Counted from the first letter of the stretch, positions 1 through 5,260 are shown. The stretch: DNA of 5,260 nucleotides from an uncultured Allobaculum sp. (GCA_910579655.1 CAJTVE010000108.1:1-5260); one strand, 5' to 3'. Program-made: numbers and translations. Notes: generated by a model not told the origin, from the sequence alone.

Positions 1-102
1 ACAGTCATTGATGTGCATAGCTAAACTAGTTTAAAATCCAAAGTTGTGCTTCTACTTTTTCGATTATCTAAGGTTTAATCTATACTGTTAAAATCCGTTT
101 CC

Positions 103-147
103 TTGTATATAGCATTTATCAATACTATGCTAGATTTTGTAGAGGAG
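103..147 (+). promoter_or_regulatory. Possible antitoxin promoter and RBS
   Basis: The ribosome binding site AGAGGAG (141-147) is clear. A possible promoter is TTGTAT at 103-108, a 17-nt spacer, and TATGCT at 126-131. An alternative -10 box is TATACT at 81-86, but it has only a weak -35. The promoter choice is uncertain. I did not find a convincing inverted repeat that would mark the ribbon-helix-helix operator. Confidence 0.3.
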
Positions 148-157
148 ACGGTAGCAT

Positions 158-409
158 ATGGCACAGATTAGCATTCAAATTGGTGACAGCACCAAAAGAG
201 ATGCAGAACGAATTTGTTCAAAGATCGGGCTGTCTTTATCAACCGCAATCAATATTTATTTAAAAAAGATTGTCAATGAAAATGGAATTCCATTGGAACT
301 AACAGCAGATCCTTTCTATTCCAAGAAAAATATGGATCGGCTACGTGCATCTATTCACCAGATGGAAACAACAGGCAGAACTGTACATCAGGTTGATTTT
401 GATGATTAA
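158..409 (+). CDS. RelB/DinJ-family antitoxin (orphan)
   Basis: This 83-aa protein is a type II antitoxin of the RelB/DinJ family. The N-terminal part (about residues 4-40) has the ribbon-helix-helix layout: a short strand (ISIQIGD), a helix (TKRDAERICSKIG), the turn LSLSTA, and a second helix (INIYLKKIV). It then carries the family's GIPLEL step at 43-48. Proteins of this type dimerise, bind the operon promoter, and neutralise an mRNA-cleaving toxin through the C-terminal tail. The tail here (FYSKKNMDRLRASIHQ, then HQVDFDD) resembles antitoxins paired with Txe/YoeB-type toxins. The ATG is set by AGAGGAG at 141-147, 10 nt upstream. The stop overlaps the ATG of a toxin start that is truncated after 15 codons, so the usual partner is missing. 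Family assignment is firm; retained function is inferred only from the intact frame. Confidence 0.9.
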   Translation: MAQISIQIGDSTKRDAERICSKIGLSLSTAINIYLKKIVNENGIPLELTADPFYSKKNMDRLRASIHQMETTGRTVHQVDFDD

Positions 410-449
410 ATCCTGGACCGACCTCGCCTGGAAAGATTTTCTTTATTAA
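402..449 (+). pseudogene. Truncated Txe/YoeB-type toxin remnant
   Basis: An ATG inside the antitoxin's last codons opens a 15-codon frame reading MIKSWTDLAWKDFLY and then TAA. From family knowledge this matches the N-terminus of Txe/YoeB RNases (typical pattern: IK-W-x4-W-x-D-YLYW). The frame breaks exactly where the conserved Trp after LY would come. The 8-bp overlap with the antitoxin is normal for these operons. None of the later family landmarks (the GKPEPLK-type segment, the WSRRI and HRLVY motifs, the C-terminal catalytic His and Tyr) appear in any plus frame before 510 or beyond the neighbouring gene. The sequence right after the break is the terminator of the convergent gene, so a deletion or rearrangement junction near 446-450 is likely. 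The remnant cannot be active. Confidence 0.75.
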
Positions 450-483
450 AAACCCCATCCAGGCTGCCAGGCAGCCAAGATGG
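448..483 (-). terminator. Intrinsic terminator of the 638-aa gene
   Basis: Read on the minus strand, 27 nt after the stop codon, there is a stem CCATC-TT-GGCTGCC, a tiny loop, GGCAGCC-TG-GATGG, and then GG and a T-run (TTTTTAATAAAG). An additional outer pairing, AAAACCC at 449-455 with GGGTTTT at 504-510, gives the structure a short T-run on the plus strand as well, so it may also stop antitoxin transcripts arriving from the left. Confidence 0.75.
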
Positions 484-509
484 AGCGTTGACTCCTATGG
501 TCTGGGTTT

Positions 510-2426
510 TCATTTGCGTGATGATGTTTTAGCTGAAGGCGGAAGCTGAAATCCAAACTTGCGGACAATGTTTTTCTGCATCTCAGTCAGAGAACTGAGC
601 ACCACTTTCTGCTTAGGATCTTCGGCATAGCGAAAAGAGGTCGAGGAAAGAATATGCAGAATCTCTCTGGGTGTTTCATACCCTTTCGCAAAGTACTTTT
701 TCCACACTTGATAGATGCTGCAATACAACTGTCTGGCCACCAGCACACATAACAGATTGCCAGCTTCCGGATAATTGCGCCATTCCCAGATGCCTTTAGG
801 GGAATAGCTGGTCAGATCAGCTGCCGTAATCTGATCCATCGCCGGGTCGCGATAAAACTGACGATACAAACGGTCCTGAATCGAAAGTGAGGCCTCATGC
901 AGATCCCAATATTCTTTCCAGATCCGTAAAAGTGTCAGTGGATCCTGATCCACATCGTTGACTAACAGGACCCGAAAGCCTGCTGTTTTTTCTAAACGTT
1001 CGATCTTTGCGGTATTGACCTGCCATGACCAAGGCTTAGCGAGAGCGGTTTTCGTCTGCGCATTTTCCCGTTTGCTTGAGCGAGAATCTGAATGCGTAGA
1101 GAAAGAGTTCTTCGAAGCTGATCCATCCGAACCAGTTGAATTCGACTTTTCCTGATCCAAAGATTCAAGAGCCAGTGTGGCAGGATCATAAGAAAAATCA
1201 AGCAGGGTATATTTCTGCATCTGACAAGCCAGCTCATTCCAGGAGATCGGACCTTCTGCCATCCATTGCTCCACTTCCCGCTTTTGTCTGGAGAGTTCCC
1301 GACGCAGATGATTGACCTGCTTTCTTTGGGCTGCTGGATCCAGATAAACAATCAACCGCAAGGAATCGGTATTCATCTCGTTCAGATTGTTCGAGTCGTT
1401 CAAGCCTTTCAACAGCTCTGGTTCCCCAGAGGGTTTGAAAAAGTCCGTACTCACCGGATATTCACGGATGAGCAGGCCGCCTGCCCTGATCTGGCCAGTC
1501 ACTTCTGGATTGAAAAAATCCGAAAAATCAAACTTGTCTTCCAGTCTTTGCCAATACAGACTGACTGGCGCAACCAGCTTCTGATTTAAAGCAAGCCAGG
1601 GGACCAGATGACTGGGATCGTGATAGCCGCGTGGTGAAAGCAGAATAAAGTGATTTAAATCGGCCTGCTTACAATCTTCGAAAAGCGTTGGCAGTTCCTG
1701 AAAATATGCTTTTGTTTTCTGCTCATGGCGGGGATATCGCTTAAAAAAGAAAGGAAGCTGATTACTGGAGTTGTAGGCCATGGCCGCAAGCCATCTTTCC
1801 TGCTGAATCTGTCTGATTTCTTTGGGCAGTCTTCTTCCTTTTAAAACCACATCAATGGGCGAAGCCGAAAGATCCATTTCTCCCTGCTCCTGACTGCCGC
1901 TTTCCACGACATAAATCGTGTTGTTTTCATCCTGATCCGAGGCTTTCGCACTCAGCTGCTGCTTTTTCGAATAGGCAAGCAAATCCTCTTGTCTGATTTC
2001 TTCAAGCAACGCAAAAAGATCACGAATCTGTTGATGGCTGAACTGAAATCTTTCAACCAGCCAGTCCGCCAATGTCTGATCTTCGTACTCGCAGCAAATC
2101 AGATAGAGCGCCACCTGTAACAGATTGGGGTTCGTTTCATATGTATTTCTGTCTTCCAGAAGTTTTGTTAAAGATTCATCCAGTCCCAGGCGATCAATCA
2201 TCTGCTCAAGCAGCCAGACCTCGCCTGAATAGACTGGATCTTTCTTTGTTTCTCTGTCTGTCTGCTTGCGCAGAGTTTCCAGCTGACTTAAAAGAGCGAA
2301 CCACTTCTGATCGTCTTTTCCAGGATCAAATTCTTGTTTTTCTTCCTGGGGATCGTTTTTGCCAGAAATTATATTTATATCCGATCCAGTCCTCTGTTCA
2401 GGCAATAAAGATGTAGAATCCGCCAT
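510..2426 (-). CDS. IS1634-like transposase-derived protein, catalytic Asp missing
   Basis: The 638-aa product follows the plan of IS1634-type (IS4 superfamily, DDE_Tnp_1) transposases from end to end. Residues 68-145 match the N-terminal region (GEVWLLEQMIDRLGL, then QVALYLICCEYED, then an IRDLFALLEEI helix). Residues 170-300 match the catalytic core (FKRYPRHEQ at 228-236 for the usual FPGNxxD; LLSPRGYHDPSHL at 262-274 for DRGFxSxxNL). Residues 473-580 match the C-terminal core (AKIERLEKTAGFRVLLVND, then WKEYWDLHEASLSIQDRL with the expected Glu at 511). The end (SSLTEMQKNIVRKFGFQLPPS) also fits. However, the second catalytic Asp is Pro265, and the first seems to be Glu175 or Val174. Residues 1-40 and 425-465 are polar, Ser-rich and probably disordered; 365-390 is a likely coiled-coil helix. 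The start is fixed by AAAGGAGG at 2433-2440, 6 nt upstream. I saw no terminal inverted repeats. It is probably inactive as a transposase, and is either decaying or repurposed. Its present role is unknown. Confidence 0.75.
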   Translation of the reverse strand: MADSTSLLPEQRTGSDINIISGKNDPQEEKQEFDPGKDDQKWFALLSQLETLRKQTDRETKKDPVYSGEVWLLEQMIDRLGLDESLTKLLEDRNTYETNPNLLQVALYLICCEYEDQTLADWLVERFQFSHQQIRDLFALLEEIRQEDLLAYSKKQQLSAKASDQDENNTIYVVESGSQEQGEMDLSASPIDVVLKGRRLPKEIRQIQQERWLAAMAYNSSNQLPFFFKRYPRHEQKTKAYFQELPTLFEDCKQADLNHFILLSPRGYHDPSHLVPWLALNQKLVAPVSLYWQRLEDKFDFSDFFNPEVTGQIRAGGLLIREYPVSTDFFKPSGEPELLKGLNDSNNLNEMNTDSLRLIVYLDPAAQRKQVNHLRRELSRQKREVEQWMAEGPISWNELACQMQKYTLLDFSYDPATLALESLDQEKSNSTGSDGSASKNSFSTHSDSRSSKRENAQTKTALAKPWSWQVNTAKIERLEKTAGFRVLLVNDVDQDPLTLLRIWKEYWDLHEASLSIQDRLYRQFYRDPAMDQITAADLTSYSPKGIWEWRNYPEAGNLLCVLVARQLYCSIYQVWKKYFAKGYETPREILHILSSTSFRYAEDPKQKVVLSSLTEMQKNIVRKFGFQLPPSAKTSSRK

Positions 2427-2574
2427 AATCTGCCTCCTTTGTTTGGTATCAGTGTCTGTTTGATATCATCATGATCTTTCTTGATTTTACCTGAATCTAA
2501 CAAAGCAGGAGCCCAAACCGATATACTTCCATCTCATTTTGAAAGAAATGATCCTGATTTGTTTATCTGCCAAC
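2427..2574 (-). promoter_or_regulatory. Untranslated leader of the 638-aa gene
   Basis: These 148 bp separate the start of the transposase-derived gene from the terminator hairpin at 2575-2596. I saw no promoter of good quality inside: TAAAAT and TATATC boxes exist but have no acceptable -35 at normal spacing. There is a small palindrome, TGATATCA (2461-2468). If no promoter is hidden here, the gene must be transcribed from upstream, through the hairpin. Confidence 0.4.
2433..2440 (-). promoter_or_regulatory. Near-perfect RBS of the 638-aa gene
   Basis: The minus strand reads AAAGGAGG followed by 6 nt and then ATG. This is close to an ideal Shine-Dalgarno site and argues that the transposase-derived frame is still translated from 2426. 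Confidence 0.85.
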
Positions 2575-2596
2575 AAAAAAAGTGCCCATTGGGCAC
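2575..2596 (-). terminator. Intrinsic terminator or attenuator
   Basis: On the minus strand the sequence GTGCCCA-A-TGGGCAC forms a strong short hairpin, followed directly by seven T's. It points only leftward: the other strand has no T-run. It lies about 150 nt ahead of the 638-aa gene, so it either ends a short RNA or attenuates transcription into that gene. Confidence 0.8.
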
Positions 2597-2654
2597 CGGA
2601 TTCGCTTTCGATTGTGAATGAAAAAGAGGATAGAACGCGCCCAGACAGAGTCCT
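2575..2654 (-). ncRNA. Candidate short RNA or attenuated leader
   Basis: The segment runs from the predicted start to the U-tract, about 80 nt. Besides the terminator hairpin, the segment TGGGCGC (plus positions 2637-2643) can form seven pairs, one of them G-U, with the terminator's 5' arm GTGCCCA (2590-2596). That arrangement would allow a choice between termination and readthrough. It matches no RNA family I recognise. It could be a free small RNA, a leader switch for the downstream gene, or coincidence. Confidence 0.35.
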
Positions 2655-2660
2655 GTTCTG

Positions 2661-2688
2661 ATTATTTCGGATTTCCATTGAGTCTCAA
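2661..2688 (-). promoter_or_regulatory. Candidate sigma-A promoter
   Basis: The minus strand has TTGAGA (2683-2688), a 16-nt spacer, and AATAAT (2661-2666). Each box matches the consensus at five of six positions. The predicted start is an A near 2654, giving a transcript of about 60 nt before the hairpin at 2596. Confidence 0.5.
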
Positions 2689-2711
2689 ATCCCGCAAACC
2701 TTCATCTGGAC

Positions 2712-2746
2712 AAAAAAAAATTAGAGCCGGGCTTTCGCCGAGCTCT
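2712..2746 (-). terminator. Strong intrinsic terminator
   Basis: The minus strand folds as AGAGC...GGC, a GAAA tetraloop, then GCC...GCTCT, with one mismatch and one G-U pair in the stem. It is followed by TAA and nine T's. It can end transcripts of the TetR gene, whose stop is 185 nt upstream, or a short RNA starting near 2774. Confidence 0.8.
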
Positions 2747-2774
2747 TGTAAAATGTATAACCATTTTGCTGTGT
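2712..2774 (-). ncRNA. Candidate 60-nt small RNA
   Basis: If the promoter at 2781-2809 works, the transcript starts at an A near 2774 and ends in the U-tract at 2712-2720. It would contain a 6-bp hairpin (AAAATG with CATTTT, 2750-2755 and 2762-2767, 6-nt loop) followed by the GNRA-capped terminator stem. No reading frame of interest is present. I do not recognise the family; it could equally be just the 3' end of the TetR transcript. Confidence 0.3.
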
Positions 2775-2780
2775 AAGACT

Positions 2781-2809
2781 ATTTTGGACTCAATAGGATT
2801 GATTGTCAA
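2781..2809 (-). promoter_or_regulatory. Candidate promoter for a short RNA
   Basis: The minus strand has a perfect TTGACA (2804-2809), a 17-nt spacer, and CAAAAT (2781-2786, four of six matches). It sits downstream of the TetR gene and points toward the terminator at 2712-2746, with no gene in between. Confidence 0.45.
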
Positions 2810-2930
2810 TTGTGCGATCAAAATCGGGAAAGCTATCATTCAAAATAGTGATTCTTGTTCGTGATTTCTGTTGGAACCTTATAAACCTATATCTCTTATC
2901 TCTGTTTGTAGCTCTGCTTGCGTGATATCG

Positions 2931-3527
2931 CTATTTCTTGCGCAGATGATAGTCCTGGCCGGCTGCACTCAGGCGGGTGCGCTGTGCTTTTTCAAACATG
3001 TTTTCCAGAGTGCCTGCCCGCAGATCTAACATCCGGCCAATGCGGCGGGTCAGATCGTAGTTCATACCTGCATGGAGCCAGTCAAGAATAAATCCGGAGA
3101 CTTCCATTCGATATAACTGAACGATAATCGCAAAGTCTTCATCTGAGATGACATAATGGGGCATATACGTTTCTTTCAGGCAGTCTTCCACAATCCGGGT
3201 GACAATGCGGCTGATGCGCATGAATAAAATATCACGGTTTTTGGAGTAATAAATATTGCGGCAGATGTCATGTTTATCTTCTAAGGACTCTACCGTTGCG
3301 AGTAAGACAGCCTGGATGCCCTCATTGGCATGATGGCTGACTTCTTCGTTGAGCTGGTCTTCAAAAATAGATTCGATCAGATCTGGCAAGTCCTGAAAGT
3401 GGTAATAAAATGAGTTCCGGTTAATCTGGCACCGGTCAACAATCTCTTTAACGGTAATCTTATCTACTGGTTTTTCGTTAGCCAGGGCGATAAATGATTC
3501 CTGGATAATTTTTCGTGTCTGTTTCAT
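2931..3527 (-). CDS. TetR/AcrR-family transcriptional regulator
   Basis: This 198-aa protein is a TetR-family DNA-binding regulator. Residues 3-50 form the N-terminal domain: a first helix (RKIIQESFIALANEKPVDKIT), then the helix-turn-helix VKEIVDRCQINRNSFYYHF (26-44) with the diagnostic YYHF ending. The rest is all-helical. With the motif YRMEVSGFILDWLHAGMNYD (139-158) it resembles the ligand-binding domain of the DhaS-like TetR subgroup common in Bacillota. The length is normal. The start is supported by AAGGGA (3535-3540), 7 nt upstream. It lies downstream of, and in the same direction as, the HdeD-like gene but behind a strong terminator, so it has its own promoter (3548-3576). The ligand and targets cannot be told. 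Control of itself and of the neighbouring membrane protein is plausible but not shown. Confidence 0.9.
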   Translation of the reverse strand: MKQTRKIIQESFIALANEKPVDKITVKEIVDRCQINRNSFYYHFQDLPDLIESIFEDQLNEEVSHHANEGIQAVLLATVESLEDKHDICRNIYYSKNRDILFMRISRIVTRIVEDCLKETYMPHYVISDEDFAIIVQLYRMEVSGFILDWLHAGMNYDLTRRIGRMLDLRAGTLENMFEKAQRTRLSAAGQDYHLRKK

Positions 3528-3547
3528 GATGATTTCCCTTTTTATTC

Positions 3548-3576
3548 AATTTATCAGAGGAAATCAACAGGTTCAA
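3548..3576 (-). promoter_or_regulatory. Candidate promoter of the TetR gene
   Basis: The minus strand has TTGAAC (3571-3576), a 17-nt spacer, and TAAATT (3548-3553), each matching four of six consensus positions. It ends 20 nt before the start codon, leaving just room for the AAGGGA ribosome binding site. Confidence 0.4.
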
Positions 3577-3603
3577 CGACCTCAAGCCCAGAGAAGAAAG
3601 ATT

Positions 3604-3619
3604 CATTCTAGTTTGAATG
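3604..3619. promoter_or_regulatory. Inverted repeat, possible TetR operator
   Basis: CATTC, six bases, GAATG forms a 16-bp inverted repeat about 28 bp upstream of the TetR gene's -35 box. TetR-family proteins bind palindromes of about this size close to their own genes. The arms are only 5 bp, so chance is possible. The same CATTC/GAATG arms also occur in the terminator hairpin next to it. Confidence 0.2.
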
Positions 3620-3630
3620 CTTTAATCAGT

Positions 3631-3663
3631 AAAACGGCATTCCAGAAACTGGAATGCCGTTTT
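3631..3663 (-). terminator. Terminator of the HdeD-like gene
   Basis: A perfect 15-bp stem (AAAACGGCATTCCAG paired with CTGGAATGCCGTTTT) with a 3-nt loop lies 38 nt after the HdeD-like stop codon. Both flanks end in A/T runs that pair in the stem base, so it can work in either direction. It separates the HdeD-like gene from the TetR gene. Confidence 0.85.
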
Positions 3664-3701
3664 GAGAATGATAAATAGACTTTTTTGAGAGTTTATCAGA
3701 T

Positions 3702-4226
3702 CTAGAAGCTTGTGAAGGAAAGCATCAGGTCAGATACACCGTTGACTAACAGGTTCGAACCAATCAGCAGAGTGATCAGCGTACCGGAATCGTTCAGGTT
3801 GAAGATCATGATCAGGCCAATGATGATGTTGCAGGCAGCCAGAATCAGAATGGTCCACCAGCTGCGAACGCCAAGATCTTTCAGGAAGAATGCCTGATAG
3901 ATTTTGAATGCGCCAATAACCATAAAGCCAATGGAAACAACAACGCCTAAGGCAATGGATGCCTCGAAGAGATTGCAGGAAATCAGAATTCCAAGGATAA
4001 CCAGGATAATACCGGTAATCAGTGTGAAGGAACTCTTGAAGTTAGTGGCCATCAGATACGATCCGATCAGCACGATTCCATAGAAGATTGCCATAAAACC
4101 GATCATATAGATCATGGTTCCCGCAAACATCTGCGGATACATTAACAACATGAAACCTGCGAAGATATATGCAATACTCAGGATGATGAACAGAACTCTG
4201 AACCAGCCCCATGAAGACTTACTCAT
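3702..4226 (-). CDS. HdeD-like (DUF308) membrane protein
   Basis: This 174-aa protein is almost entirely hydrophobic, with six predicted membrane helices at about residues 10-29, 34-59, 67-85, 88-113, 122-143 and 148-170, separated by very short loops. The three pairs of helices, the early PQM turn (31-33), and repeated glycine-rich helices (GIILVILGIL, GFMVIGAFKIYQAF, CNIIIGLIMIF) fit the DUF308/HdeD family. The family is named for the E. coli acid-resistance membrane protein; its molecular function is unclear. There is no cleavable signal peptide and no catalytic motif. The start is set by AAAGGAG (4234-4240), 7 nt upstream. It appears to be a single-gene transcript, ending at the 3631-3663 hairpin. 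The TetR gene just downstream may be linked functionally, which is an inference from position only. Confidence 0.85.
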   Translation of the reverse strand: MSKSSWGWFRVLFIILSIAYIFAGFMLLMYPQMFAGTMIYMIGFMAIFYGIVLIGSYLMATNFKSSFTLITGIILVILGILISCNLFEASIALGVVVSIGFMVIGAFKIYQAFFLKDLGVRSWWTILILAACNIIIGLIMIFNLNDSGTLITLLIGSNLLVNGVSDLMLSFTSF

Positions 4227-4267
4227 AATAATTCTCCTTTCCCCTTTAACGGGTTCTTTATGTCTAA

Positions 4268-4273
4268 ATTATA
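4268..4273 (-). promoter_or_regulatory. Consensus -10 box ahead of the HdeD-like gene
   Basis: The minus strand has a perfect TATAAT, giving a short leader of about 35 nt to the start codon at 4226. No good -35 is found 16-18 nt further upstream (the region reads GAAGGAC-like), so the promoter may be weak or need an activator. Confidence 0.4.
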
Positions 4274-4299
4274 GTTGAAGTTTGGGCTTGTCCTTCTGG

Positions 4300-4740
4300 C
4301 ATGCTCATCTATTTTATCGTCAGGACTTGTTTTCCACTTGTTTTTCTCGGTCCTTTCTCTATCTATTTTTAGCATTTCATGGTCTGGACAAAATTTTCAT
4401 CCAATTTGGACTTATATGTGAATATCCCTTATTTTATGCGGTTATTGAATCAGAATCGGGCAAATTTATGTTCAGTTTTTCTTTCGTCCTTCATCATATA
4501 AATTTTATTTTTGGATACTCCTGTTTTGTTTCTGTCATATTTCTTCAATTTGCTTTCATCCGTTTTCCTGCAAAAATAACAACTGTTTCAGGCGGTTCTT
4601 ATTATGGGGTTTATCACATAATTCAGTTCTTGACTGCCTCTTTCCCTTTTCAAAGCTTTCCAGGCCTTACCAGAAAACTAAATTTGAATAAAGATTTCGG
4701 AAAAGGATAGACGAATATAAATGTCAACTGACCAATCCTC
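4300..4740. other. T-rich stretch without a supportable gene
   Basis: This stretch upstream of the HdeD-like gene is strongly T-rich on the plus strand. A plus-strand frame across 4282-4710 stays open, but its translation is a Phe-rich string expected from base composition. It would start at TTG without a ribosome binding site and would overlap the HdeD-like promoter. The minus strand shows short Lys-rich frames only. I see no RNA gene here. Confidence 0.5.
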
Positions 4741-5183
4741 TCAATCAACCCGGCTGTCCGGGTTCCCGACTTTTCGACCATCTTTTCTGTCCCCTGTAAC
4801 CTGCTCGCAAAACGTACTCTATCCTGCACTGCCCCAGGACGCTCTGCACTCCAAAAAGAAACATTCGAAGCTTTGTGAACTGAAAGCGTGATTTCTGCTC
4901 ATTTTGTTTCCTTATGCATATTGTGGTGCCAAGTATTCGGTGCATATACGTATTGCGGCAGGTTGGCAGGACCATCTCTATGGTTTGCTCTTTGTGCCCA
5001 GGGCTGGCCTTTTTCCAAAAAAACTGGCTTGAAAAGCTGACGGCTGATCTTGCGGACATGCCCTCCAGGTCCGGTATTGCCTGCCCTCTAAATCCCTGTA
5101 TTCTGAGACTTATTTTTATGGTTTACTTTCTATGCCGTATGAGAATCCTTGCAGCCAAACCGCCTTTTGCAAACCGCTTTTGA
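4741..5183. other. Gene-free stretch with small repeats and hairpins
   Basis: The base composition becomes more balanced here. Two open frames (about 4745-5059 minus and 4914-5183 plus) cover it but give no recognisable protein and have no properly spaced ribosome binding site. Visible structure includes a 7-bp hairpin AACCCGG-CTGT-CCGGGTT (4747-4764) without a T-run, an inverted CGGAC/GTCCG (5053-5073), and two diverged copies of a 19-bp segment starting ATGGTTT (4980-4998 and 5118-5136, 15 of 19 identical). It could be decayed sequence; I cannot name its source. Confidence 0.4.
5157..5182. repeat. Two-copy tandem repeat AAACCGC(C)TTTTG
   Basis: AAACCGCCTTTTG (5157-5169) is followed after one base by AAACCGCTTTTG (5171-5182), differing by one C. 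It is most likely a replication-slippage duplication; no function is visible. Confidence 0.6.
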
Positions 5184-5213
5184 AAGAAAAAATCTCCATA
5201 GCTCGGGCGCTGC

Positions 5214-5237
5214 CACTCCCCATGTAACTGGGGGGTG
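5214..5237. other. GC-rich hairpin near the right edge
   Basis: CACTCCCC (5214-5221) pairs with GGGGGGTG (5230-5237) over 8 bp with one G-U pair and an 8-nt loop. On the plus strand the T-rich TTATTATTTTTTC follows, but only after a gap of about 8 nt, so it is a poor terminator. A structured RNA or the end of a mobile element, such as the hairpin ends of IS200/IS605 elements, is possible but not supported by any neighbouring transposase fragment. Confidence 0.35.
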
Positions 5238-5260
5238 TTGAGAATTATTATTTTTTCATC

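Noticed and set aside
2487..2678. Minus-strand 63-codon open frame
   Set aside because: It reads through a strong terminator hairpin, has no ribosome binding site, and gives no recognisable protein.
410..2930. Insertion of the transposase-like gene into the toxin, splitting it
   Set aside because: The missing toxin C-terminus was looked for on the plus strand after 2427 and not found, and no inverted repeats or target duplication were seen. A simple insertion is therefore not supported.
3741..3760. GGTTCGAACC, resembling a tRNA T-arm
   Set aside because: It lies inside the HdeD-like coding sequence, and no acceptor, D or anticodon stem can be placed around it.
4282..4710. Plus-strand 142-codon open frame
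   Set aside because: It starts at TTG with no ribosome binding site, overlaps the HdeD-like promoter, and translates to a Phe-rich string typical of T-rich noncoding DNA.
4745..5059. Minus-strand 104-codon open frame
   Set aside because: A GGAGG lies only 2-3 nt before the ATG, too close to work well. The translation shows no domain, and the end runs through a hairpin.
5128..5160. GCCGTATGAG, resembling group II intron domain V
   Set aside because: The conserved AGC triad, bulge and matching 3' strand are absent, and no reverse transcriptase is present.
4914..5183. Plus-strand 89-codon open frame with a hydrophobic C-terminal part
   Set aside because: It has no ribosome binding site and no recognisable family. 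A type I toxin peptide was considered (ATG at 5118), but no RBS or antisense RNA signals support it.

Overview
This window looks like chromosomal DNA from a low-to-moderate GC member of the Bacillota (Firmicutes), possibly Erysipelotrichia or Clostridia. The evidence is strong AGGAGG-type ribosome binding sites, intrinsic terminators with long U-tracts, a RelB/DinJ-type antitoxin, a TetR regulator with a DhaS-like layout, and a DUF308/HdeD membrane protein. The genus cannot be told from the sequence alone.

Layout. Positions 158-409 (+) encode a RelB/DinJ-family antitoxin. Overlapping its stop codon is the start of a Txe/YoeB-type toxin (402-449), cut off after 15 codons, so the antitoxin is an orphan here. 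Convergent to it, 510-2426 (-) encodes a 638-aa protein whose whole length follows the plan of IS1634-type DDE transposases. At least one catalytic Asp (the DRG-type motif) is replaced, and the first is probably lost too, yet the frame is open and has a near-perfect ribosome binding site. Its terminator lies at 448-483.

The 504-bp gap at 2427-2930 is not empty. On the minus strand it holds two successive promoter-like/terminator units: about 2809 to 2712, and about 2688 to 2575. The first may make a short RNA. The second may be either another short RNA or an attenuated leader for the transposase-derived gene, because a segment upstream of the hairpin can pair with the hairpin's 5' arm.

Positions 2931-3527 (-) encode a TetR-family regulator with its own promoter. 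Positions 3702-4226 (-) encode a six-helix HdeD-like membrane protein followed by a perfect 15-bp terminator hairpin. The two genes have the same orientation but appear to be separate transcription units; the regulator may control the membrane protein, though this is only suggested by proximity.

The last kilobase (4227-5260) contains no gene I can support. It has the hdeD leader with a consensus -10 box, a T-rich stretch, a more GC-rich stretch with scattered small repeats and hairpins, and a GC-rich stem near the right edge. The strongest candidates for a second look are the decayed-catalysis but intact transposase-like gene, the tandem short RNA/leader units in front of it, and the truncated toxin.
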